Position numbers and translations under genes: made by a program
In this document: positions 55,456-64,000 of the stretch, in pieces
Numbering within the stretch: position 1 is the stretch's first letter
Layout: each line of letters begins with the position of its first letter
NCBI RefSeq assembly: GCF_018873765.1
Contig: NC_057925.1
Span: forward strand, 42,935,010 to 42,999,009
From: Telopea speciosissima
Taxonomy: Eukaryota > Streptophyta > Magnoliopsida > Proteales > Proteaceae
Direction of reading: 5' to 3'
Length of the DNA stretch: 64,000 nucleotides
The notes under the pieces: model-generated
The model's database searches: none
The model's input: only the letters and a program-made list of their open reading frames with translations
Told to the model about the DNA's origin: nothing

Positions 55456-55734
55456 TTTTGTCGATAGATAACCCATACACCATCTGCAGTGTAAATCTTA
55501 TACAAATTTTGGGTCACACAAATTTTGTAGAGAAGAACTTGATTAACTAATTGTAAACTTGAGACAACTGAACAGGAAAATTAATTATTTGAAATATACC
55601 CCACTTCTCTTTCTCATCATTTAACTATAGTAGACCAACACTTTCATTAGGGATTGGAATTCATAGAGAGGATGACAAGTAGATTTTTTCTGTGTCGCAC
55701 AACGACAACTCCAAAACCATGGAAATGAAAGATA
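55456..55734. other. 3' flank of gene copy 4
   Basis: Paralogous to the 3' flanks of copies 1, 2, 3 and 5. Confidence 0.5.
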
Positions 55735-56225
55735 AATAAAGAGAGAAAGAAAGCCACTTGATCATGTGTTGTGGCCTGAACCTATGCCCAGACACAATTG
55801 GGCACAAAATGACTGGTACAACCCTGCCTTTCCATGTGGGTGGGGAGGTCATTTCATGCCCGGGTGTAATGGTGTCAAAATCAAATCGAAACCGTAAAAA
55901 TGTTTAATAAATGGTTTGGTTATGGTTTCAAAACTAAGCCCGTTTATTTAAACGGTTTAAATCGAACCGGACCGTTTAACTGAAATAGACCGTTTAACAC
56001 TCTTAGATGTACATAAATATGTCAAAATCAAACAGAAACCATTTATCGAAACCAACCGTTTAATAAATGGTTCGGTTATGGTTTCAAAACTGAGACCATT
56101 TAATTTAGCGGTTTAACCAAAATCGGACCATTTAATCGAAATCGGACCGGTTAACACCCTTACCTGGTTGTGTCTGGGCACAGATACACGCCACAGCGCA
56201 CGACCGGGTGGCGTTCCTTCTCCTA
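55735..56225. mobile_element. MITE interrupted by a hAT-like MITE
   Basis: The left part starts AGAGAAAGAAAGCCACTTGATC; the right part ends CGGGTGGCGTTCCTTCTCC, its inverted counterpart. Inner motifs include CCCAGACACA and TGTCTGGGCACAG. The hAT-like MITE at 55868-56162 splits it. Confidence 0.55.
55868..56162. mobile_element. hAT-like MITE
   Basis: Ends TAATGGTGTCAAAATC and GGTTAACACCCTTA. Flanking 8-mers are CCCGGGTG and CCTGGTTG (two mismatches). Shares its left end and interior with 30813-31041 and resembles 60152-60469. Confidence 0.6.
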
Positions 56226-56594
56226 TAAATAAAATAGAAGGAAAATGTGGGGCACATCATTTGGACCAGCACCTTTGTATGATGCCTCATCCCGTTCCTC
56301 CATTGGTGCCTCTTGCTAGGTTACCGCACCCAGGCCATTTGCCTATCCCTCTCCCTAAAATAAAGTAAAATAAAATAACTCAATATCATATTATTGGAGC
56401 TATGACAGTAGTCAGTACTATTTCATTTGACCACTTTCCTTCGTATAAGTTCAAGCCTTAAAGCTTGAACTCTTCTTCATTTACAAATTGTGACGCTTCA
56501 AACCTGGGTAAAAGGTATGGGGGTTGGCCCTTATGGTTATTGTGTGATAATGACTGATGTCTTGCCTATCACATCTATACTACAACGAAAATCT
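56226..56594. repeat. Spacer repeat (uninterrupted form)
   Basis: Matches 11600-11713 joined to 15150-15365 (interrupted there by Copia B) and 63380-63610. Serves as the empty site for Copia B (CTATCCCTCTCCCTAAAATAA). Confidence 0.6.
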
Positions 56595-56709
56595 AAAATC
56601 ATTAAATATAAGATGCTGGTGGCATTTAAGGGTAACACAACTCACAGGATTGATATTAAAGTTGTTAATTTCATTTTTCCAAAGAACACAAAATGTACGA
56701 GTTCATTCA

Positions 56710-56761
<52 letters not shown>

Positions 56762-57539
56762 TTTAGGTAAAAGAAGAAATGAGCCAAAACCCACTTAAAA
56801 CTCTATATCGAGTTCATTCGGTCGACCAACACGATGATTCGGTCGACTAGTTGTTGAACTAACTTCAAGCTGAATCATTCGGACGCATACCGGACGACTC
56901 AAGTTGTCTAGTTAAATAATCTAGTTGTCGATAGATTATCCGACCGAATCTGGTTGCTATCGGGGAGTTTTGTCTGTTGCCATTCAGTCGATTGCCACGA
57001 TGATCTGGTCGATCGGACCCTATTTTCAAAATCTGATCTTCTGATGTATACCTACACAAATGGTCAAATCCTCCTCATTCAAACTCCGATTAACCTGATT
57101 ATTGTTTCATTGGAAAGCTAACTCAATGACCTTCATTTCCTATGTTTTAGGTTTCCCCAAATTATGACTAGAAAGTACCATGAAAGTCACATGAAGTTGC
57201 TATTTTGCACAAAAAAAACTATCTAGTTTTCAATTCTACTACTTTATTGTGGACCCGTTGGTGGTCCAAGCTGATCCAAGGGTCAACTTAACTCATTTTA
57301 AGTCCTTAAACTTCATGTTGGGTTCTCTAAATCATATAACACTGAAACAGTCATATTAAATTAAATTTTGCGCAATGTAATACATTTATAGTTCATTTTT
57401 ACCTTTAAGTACTAATACCCCTCAATTGGACCAAAATTAGCCAGATTCCATCGGAAGAAACCCATCAAGTACCTGTCGATAATATATGATCTTAAATTAG
57501 TCCTTTTTGGATACGGGGTATAACCAAGAATAATGCAAG
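56595..57539. other. Second copy of the 32230-38100 spacer, without Copia D
   Basis: Collinear with 32230-32637 joined to 37558-38100. The junction near 56980 (TTTGTCTGTTGCCATTCAG) is the empty site for Copia D. A (CT)n tract lies at 56713-56759. No gene was recognised. Confidence 0.65.
56713..56759. repeat. (CT)n microsatellite
   Basis: About 23 CT units, paralogous to 32343-32424 without the TA part. Confidence 0.95.
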
Positions 57540-58940
57540 CGGATCACTTTTTATGCCCTAGCTAATTAACTTGTTCCATTGATCACTTATAAGGAGGTTC
57601 CTCCCACCTCTGCCTCCCATTGCTCAATGATAGGGAAAGGATTTGTCTTTCTCCCTATATCCCTCAATGGGTGGATGACAGCCCACTTGGTTGCAGTACT
57701 TTAGCTCTAGTATTTTATTCTGAGGATGAAGAATCAAACTCTCCTTCTCACATGGCCGGTCTCTAGTACCATCATACTAAGAGCCTTCTGGAGACAATCC
57801 TAATAGTCGTCCTGAGTAGCTTGTTACTCCCCACATGCCTTCTGGCAGTCTCAAAACCAGGGCTAAGTCTGACATTCATTGCAGAGATGATAGGATTGGG
57901 GAGCTGGTTACAGTTTCTCTCCCAAAGAACACGGTGCTTTACTATTCCAGAAGCCCTCTCATGCATAGCGGGTTTTCTCCTTTATGATTTATGTTCCTCT
58001 CTCTTTATTTATGGATCATATTCTCGTTTGGAATGTTAGGGGTCTGAATTTCCTTTCCAAGCAGGTTAAAGTGAAGAATAGGCTCCACATTAACAAGCTT
58101 GTCTCAAATGCCGGGTTCTTTTTTCTCTGCTATATATGAGTGTAACTCCATTGGAGAAAGGGTTTCTCTTTGTTCTTCTTGTATAGGTATCTCTTGTTAA
58201 ATTAGTAGGAACCCTAGTGCCTGGGAGGTGACTTCAATGTTGTTCATGCTCATGAGAAGATGGGGGAGGGTGAGCTTATTGATGAGTAGTTGATGGCTAG
58301 TTTTGACACCTATCTCAATTCTATAAAGGCTCTAGATCTTAAATGGATTAACTTCAAGTTTATGTAGTCCAATAGATGACATGGAGCAAATAAGATTTCA
58401 TACAAGCTTGATAAAGTCCTCTCAAATGATCATTGGGTCAAAGTGTACCCAACATCTAGGATTGTTTTCGATCCCTCGGAAATTTTAGATTATAGACCTA
58501 TCATCATCCATATTTCTCTTGATGTGTCTTTTGCCCCGAAATCCTTAGATTTTTTTATACATAATTGGAGCACCCAGATTTCCTCGATACTCTTAGAATG
58601 GCTTGGTAGAAACCTGAAAGTGAAAAGATCTCCCCCTCCTCATTTTTTCTTAAAAGCTTAAGTCTGTCAAACTTGCTTTCAAGGAAATACAAATGTTTTT
58701 GGCAACATCTCTTTTATAGTTAAGGACTATCAAGCCCTTCGATTTGATATTTAAAGACAAATTCAATTTGATGGGACTAACCCTCAATTTGCAGAAGAGG
58801 AAAAGGCAAAGGCCCTCTTTATGAAGCTTGGATCTCTGCTGCTCCAAGAAGAGAGCTTCTTTAAGCAAAATTATAAAGTGGCTCACCCTCAATGATTCAA
58901 ATTCAGGGTTCTTCTATCATTCTCTCACAGCTAGAACTAG
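57540..58940 (+). mobile_element. LINE 5' half, second spacer copy
   Basis: Collinear with 38100-39690 but with a deletion of about 0.2 kb after GTGAAGAATAGGCTC (58085), which removes the ETK motif region. The same upstream frame (LTFIAEMIGLG in one frame, DDRIGE in another) and LFMKLGSLLLQEESF piece are seen. Confidence 0.65.
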
Positions 58941-60151
58941 GATAATGTAGACTTAGGGTTATTTTGCATTTAAACAATTTTTACACGTATGCATGTGTTA
59001 GGATTATATTATTTTCCTTTTTTGTCAAATTTAGGGTTTTGTTGTATGGAAAGACATTGTTGTAAATATTGCATGTAACTAAGGGGTTATTTTTTATATG
59101 AATAAACAGTAGCTTCAGTTTATTTCATATGATTTCGTTATATATATTTTAGGCCAAATGTTCTCTGTGCCGAGGGCGCAAGCTGCGCCTAGACACATGG
59201 GGATGGGCGGAATAACCACCCTGCCCCCCTTGAATGGCAGCCCATGTGTTTGGGCGTAGGCTATGCTGCGGCACAGAGAACATCAGCCCTATATTTTATT
59301 AGGTGAGATTGGGCAACTAACTCTGTTTTGTGATCCAACTGGATCCAAGTAAGTCATCTCTCTTTCCATATTTTTTTTTAAAAAATCCTTGTGTTATATC
59401 CTTTCGTTTTATTTCTATACATCATCTGTTGATTATGATGTAATGCATGTTATAAATGAGAATTTTTTTTTTTAATAAAATAGCAAAGAAATAGGAAGAC
59501 CAATTTAACCGGATTGACCAAACTAACACCTTCCCTTGTTTGCAATTTTACTCATCTCATAATCGAACATAGAAAAGTCACTAATCTCACACCATATAAT
59601 GTTGTATTTATATCCAAACATATTGTACATACCGAGCACACAAAACTCCATGAAACCTCCACGAACAATAATTCCATTATTTCCTCCACCTCCACCCTTA
59701 TTTTTTATATTTTATGATTTATACTAATTTATACATTTTATTTTTTTTTTTTTGGTAAAAACATATTTATTGTATTTCAAAATAGAAAGAAGTGACTAAC
59801 CCCATCTAGGTTTGACTTAGCCGACCAAGTCTTCTAAAGAACAAGTCTAGCCAAAAACCTGGTTTTTCCAACTATGCTATAAGGTTCATTTGGTGTAATT
59901 AGACATAATAAAAATTTATTTCTAATTTTTTCATAGTGATACTCAAAATTTTTATTTTTATTTTTTTGAATTTTTTTAGGTTTTAAAATTTTATTATTGG
60001 GCAAAAGAACACTAACAGGTCGTATAGCCCATCACCAGTGTAGTACCCAATGAAAGTGCGCACAAAGACATTGGTTTGTGTCTTGGGGCAGGAACCAAGC
60101 TAACCACACGAACGATTTTCCCTTTAATATTTTATGCCCAATTCCCTGACC
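58941..60151. other. Second copy of the 40197-41640 spacer
   Basis: Collinear with the first spacer but without the MITE of 40338-40594 and with only one unit of the 211-bp duplication. No gene was recognised. Confidence 0.5.
59158..59283. mobile_element. Short MITE, second copy
   Basis: Paralogue of 40685-40808, ATGTTCTCTGTGC...GCACAGAGAACAT. Confidence 0.6.
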
Positions 60152-60469
60152 TAAGGGTGTCAAAATCAAACCGAAATCGAATCGAACTGTTTAAACCGAA
60201 ACCATTAAACCGTTTAATGAATGGTTCGATTATGGTTTCAAAATTAATGCCGTTTAATTAAACGGTTTGAATCGAACCGAACCATTTAACACTCTTAAAT
60301 GTACATAAATGTGACAAAGACAAACAAAAAAACCGTTTACCAAACCGAACCAAAATGCTTAAAACGAAACCATGAAACCGTTTACTAAATGGTTCGGTTA
60401 TGGTTTCAAAATTAAACGTTTTGAATCGAACTGAACCGTTTAACCGATACCGGACCGTTTAAACCCTTA
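60152..60469. mobile_element. hAT-like MITE upstream of gene copy 5
   Basis: Ends TAAGGGTGTCAAAATC and CCGTTTAAACCCTTA. Target duplication CCCTGACC (60144-60151) / CCCTGATC (60470-60477). The first spacer near 41640 has the empty site (TTCCCTTACCAGTCC). Confidence 0.7.
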
Positions 60470-60868
60470 CCCTGATCAGTCCAAAAAAGTTTGAATCAGT
60501 CCAGTGAAATAGGTCCAATTTATGGACCCGATTTATCCGAACCAAATCAGAATTGAAATCTTCCAAATTAGTCCCTTAACATGACTTGAAGGCTTGAGGC
60601 GTTCCGAAGTGGGAGAAATGACGGAGAGGGGCAAATAGCGACCATAAAACGGAGTCCAACGTTTGCCCATTTCAAATCCTTTTACCGGCTAATTCCCAAA
60701 CGCGAAAGAGTCCAATTTTTGTCCAAGCCGTGACCCAACTCACCAGGTCAACAGGTCAACACGTTAATAATAGATTAAACCAGGTCCAATTCCAATTCTA
60801 GCCTCCCCAATGGCAGGACTTCTTCTCTTCTTCTCTCCTCTCTGTTACGTCCATGGATTTCCCTTCTC

Positions 60869-60874
60869 TATAAA
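60869..60874 (+). promoter_or_regulatory. TATA box of gene copy 5
   Basis: TATAAA in the context TCTCTATAAATACAGAGTG, 143 bp upstream of the ATG and matching copy 4. Confidence 0.65.
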
Positions 60875-61011
60875 TACAGAGTGATATTGGAGATCAACTC
60901 CAAATCTGCACCTCACTCTCAATCTTCGATTCAAAAAACGCTCCAAACCCAAATCCGGAAGCTACTACAACCACAACACAAGAAAGGGAATTAGAGGCCC
61001 TGTACGTTGTC

Positions 61012-62535
61012 ATGGCAGCACTTCAAGCTTCAAGTTTCTCAAGGTCTTCATGGTCGTCTTCTTCATCTTCTTCACGATGTCTAAGGAGAGGGACTGAAGC
61101 AACGCTCCAGGCCCCCAAACTCCAGTCAAATAGACTCATACTCCCAAGGCTCCTCCTCACCTCCATTAATGCCATCACCCTCTCCGCCGCAACCATGGTT
61201 GGCCTAGCAGCCACTTCCTGTGGAACGGGAGCACCTCATCTAGCACTCAAGCTCTCCTCCACCCTCTTATATTCGGCAGCCACTGGGATGTTGGTGGTGA
61301 TGAACAAAATCCAGCCCTCCCAGCTCACCGAAGAGCAACGAAATGCTACCAGGCTGTTCAAACAGCTCGAAAGGGAAATCCAAACAACACTTGCAATTGG
61401 AACTCCCACAGAAAAGGATGTGAAGGATGCCATGGACAAGGTCTTGGCCCTCGATAGGGCCTACCCTCTTCCCTTGCTTGGAACAATGTTAGACAAGTTC
61501 CCTGCGACGGTAGAGCCTGCAAATTGGTGGCCACAACAACCGAAACAGAAAAGACTCGGTGGTGGTAACAGAGAAAGGAAGGGAAGCAACGGATGGAATG
61601 CAAAGCTGGAGGAGGAAATGAGACAAATAGTTGGGGTGCTAAAGAGGAAGGACACCGAAGAGTATGTGAGGCTGAGTAAGTTGGCATTGAAAATTAACAA
61701 GGCACTTGCCATTTCTGGGCCTCTACTCACGGGCATTGCGGCGGTGGGGTCTGCTTTTGTAGGATCATCTTCTCAGCATCAAGGGCCATGGGCGGTGTTT
61801 CTGGGAGTTACTGCGGGAGCTCTAGCAGCCATAGTAAACACAATGGAACTAGGGATGTAAATGGATAACCGAAATCCGAATCCGAATTCGCATCCGTATT
61901 CGTTTAGGGGCATCCGTATTCGTTTAGAGATATCCGGAAAATAATCCGAATACTCCGATTAAAATCCGTCCAAAAAATCCAATACTTAATAATAAAAAAT
62001 TAAGTAAATAATGATTTTTAGGGTTTTTGAAGATTAAACAAGTTCTAGAATATGATGAAAAGAGAATCATGATCTAATAGATATGGATTGAGAGAGAATT
62101 GTATCCGCTAGGAGGAAGGTCCGGGTTACACAAGGCGAGATATGTAAGCGGATGGTGAAAATCCGAATCCGATCCGCATCGAATCCGTTTAGAGGTATCC
62201 GTATTGGCCAGGGGAATATCCGGCCCGATCACATCCGATCCGTATCCGATCCGAATCCGATCCGTTTACATCCCTAAATGGAACATGGTGGGCAAGTAGG
62301 GATGGTATTTGAGATGTACAGGAGCAATGCTGGTTTCTTTCAGCTCATGGAGGAGTCCATTGTGTCCAACTTGAAGGAAAGGGAGGTGGAGAAGAGAGAA
62401 AATGGGGAGTTATTTGAAATGAAGGTTGCTCTACAACTGGGAAGGAGTTTGTCCGAACTTAGGGATCTCGCAGCTTCTTCTTCTTTAAAAAGATATGGAG
62501 AGATCACAGAGGAATTTGCCAGCAAGCTCTTCTAA
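61012..62535 (+). pseudogene. At4g22030-like gene, copy 5, internally deleted and MITE-interrupted
   Basis: ATG at 61012 (MAALQASSFSRSSW). After LPRL the sequence jumps to LLTSINAITL. About 78-80 residues present in copies 1 and 2 (RDLVEEL to RNNWNH) are missing, in frame; both edges contain CTCCTC, suggesting a microhomology deletion. The frame is then collinear to residue 280 (AIVNTME), where a 427-bp MITE brings a stop (end 61860). The C-terminal part continues after the MITE from 62278 ([15 protein letters not shown]) to EFASKLF at 62535. Without the MITE the gene would encode a shortened but open protein. The promoter is present. Confidence 0.9.
61850..62276. mobile_element. hAT-like MITE in the coding region of gene copy 5
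   Basis: 427 bp, ends TAGGGATGTAAATGGAT and CCGTTTACATCCCTA (inverted). Perfect 8-bp target duplication AATGGAAC at 61842-61849 and 62277-62284. The other four gene copies give the empty site. Interior rich in ATCCGAATCCG motifs, no coding capacity. Confidence 0.9.
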
Positions 62536-62846
62536 TTTTTTCAATAGATAACCAAGACACCATGTGCAATGTAAATCTTGTACAAATTTTGGGTCACACA
62601 AATATTGTAGAGAAGCCTTGATTAACTCATTGTAAATTTGAGACAATTGAACAGGAAAATTAATTATTTGAAATATACCCCACGGCTTTCTCCCAAGCTT
62701 GAAACAAATAACAAAGCAGATCAACACTTCCCATTAGGGATTGGAATTCTTCAAAAGAAAGGATCGCCAATTAGATTTTTTCTGGGTCGCACAAGGACAA
62801 CTACAAAGCTATGGAACTGAAAAATAAATAAAGGGAAAATGTGGGG
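62536..62846. other. 3' flank of gene copy 5
   Basis: Paralogous to the other 3' flanks, ending in the spacer repeat AAAATGTGGGG, where the solo LTR is inserted. Confidence 0.5.
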
Positions 62847-63379
62847 TGTTAGAATTATATTTGGAATATAATTTCATATTCCCTATTATGGACCAATATT
62901 AAATAAAGTAAAACTCAGGCTAATTATGGTATTGGTCTAATTAAGGGGTCATTGAGTTATATTAGGAATCCTATGTGGACTGACTTTAGTGTGGGCAGAT
63001 AGATTTTTATTGAGACTGTGATGAGTCAAACCCTATAGAAATTATTATATAAAGAGAGCAAGGTCCACCCTTTACCCATTACTACTAATTATTCTCAATT
63101 GCTATTGAGGAGTACATTCTTGAAAGAGATGGAGATATTCAGTGTTCATCATCCCTGTGCATTCGGTATTCTCATCAAGCCAGTTACTTTGGGAATAGAG
63201 AGGAAGCACCTAGATCTTTGGTCTTTATGTTCCGCTGCGATCATTGTCACCATGGATGCGAAACAAGGTTGGTGGTTCTCTCCCTGTTTTCTATTATTTA
63301 TTTGGTTGTGTTCTTGAACACCCTATGGAGATCCTGGCTTTTGGGATTTTGTCCTTATTCGGATTGATTTAATCTAACA
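62847..63379. mobile_element. Solo LTR (533 bp)
   Basis: Begins TGTTAGAATTATATTTGG and ends GATTTAATCTAACA (TGTTAGA/TCTAACA inverted ends). Flanks TGGGG (62842-62846) and TAGGG (63380-63384) form a 5-bp duplication with one mismatch. The empty site is GTGGGGCACATC near 56250. It contains a TATATAAAGAG promoter-like box near 63048, consistent with plus orientation. No internal region follows. Confidence 0.75.
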
Positions 63380-64000
63380 TAGGGCACACCGCCTGAGCCA
63401 GCCCCTCTGTATGATGCCTCGTCCTACACCCCCATTGGTGCATCCCGCTAACTTAACACACCCGTGCGGTGTGTCTATCCCTCTCGCTAAAATAAAATAA
63501 AATAAAACTCACTCAACCTCATATTATTGGAGCTATGTCAGCAGTATTTCATTTTGCTACTTTTCTTCGTATAAGTTCAAGGCTTAAAGCTTGAACTCTT
63601 CTTTATTTATAGAATAGTCCATGCAAATCACTTTTAGCTAATTAACTTGTATTATTGATTACTTTTGAGGAGGTTCCTCCCACTTTTGCCTCTCATTGCT
63701 CATTCATAGGGAAGGGATTTGTCTCTCTCCCTGGCTCCCTCAATGGGTGGATGGCAACCCCTTGGGGTGCAGTCCTCCAGCTCTAGTTGTTGATTCTGAG
63801 GATGAAGAGTCAAATCCTCCTCCCATAGCGCCGGTCCCTAGTATCGCCATACTAAGAGCCTTTTGGAGACCATTGTAGTAGTGATCCTGAGTACCACATG
63901 CCTTCTGGCAATTACAAAACATGGGCTAAGGTTGACATTCTTTATCGAGATGATAGGATTGGAGAGGTGGTTCTAGGTTCTCTCCCAAAGAGCTCGAGGC
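63380..64000 (+). mobile_element. LINE 5' region running off the window end
   Basis: Matches the spacer repeat (GGTGCATCCCGCTAACTTAACACACC) and then the LINE 5' region of 25791, 38250 and 57540, with the frame around DILYRDDRIGEVVLGSLPKSSR at the end. The downstream part is outside the window. Confidence 0.6.

Overview
The window is nuclear DNA of a flowering plant. It holds intronless plant-type genes behind TATA boxes, many plant Copia LTR retrotransposons primed by initiator-tRNA(Met)-like PBS sites, L1-type LINEs, hAT-like MITEs, foldback elements, and (CT)n/(TA)n tracts. I cannot name the species. Nothing looks bacterial, and there is no CRISPR array or operon.

The only host gene family is a head-to-tail plus-strand array of five paralogues of the family usually named 'probable F-box protein At4g22030'. 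Copy 1 (10022-11320, 432 aa) and copy 2 (21651-22973, 440 aa) are intact. Copy 3 (29097-30397) has a frameshift in its N-terminal leader and is open only from an internal ATG at 29252. Copy 4 (50670-55455) has a 4-bp insertion, a Copia element in its reading frame, and a second, nested Copia element between its promoter and its ATG. Copy 5 (61012-62535) has lost about 80 codons in frame and carries a hAT-like MITE with a perfect 8-bp target duplication. Copies 1-3 (MAAIFQ...) and copies 4-5 (MAALQAS...) form two subtypes in both coding and promoter sequence. No F-box is visible; the proteins show a Ser-rich transit-peptide-like N terminus and two hydrophobic regions.

Layout: 1-7260, foldback hairpin, LINE remnant, and a 2.3-kb unit with terminal inverted repeats around a Copia pol fragment. 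7260-11320, LRR pseudogene fragment, Mutator-like foldback and gene copy 1. 11321-20592, Copia B (11714-15149), Copia C remnant and a LINE. 20640-22973, gene copy 2. 23266-26930, three LINE fragments. 27590-30397, second LRR fragment and gene copy 3. 30398-42341, MITEs, tRNA-like sequence, Copia D (32643-37552), LINE and a 211-bp tandem duplication. 42206-55455, gene copy 4 split by Copia E (42342-50661), with Copia F inside it, and by Copia G (51406-54856). 55456-60868, a second copy of the 30.4-42.3 kb spacer lacking Copia D. 61012-62535, gene copy 5. 62847-63379, solo LTR. From 63380 to the end, another LINE 5' region.

The array grew by repeated duplication of gene plus spacer. Because the spacers are paralogous, several insertions can be checked against an 'empty site' elsewhere in the same window. 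The clearest unusual signals are a Copia element carrying 50 bp of its own 3' internal sequence outside its 5' LTR, several Copia copies with different gag/protease/integrase deletions, a conserved small hairpin just after the PBS in three elements, and a palindromic paired W-box in the promoters of the two intact genes. I saw no convincing wholly new system; the findings list gives what merits checking.
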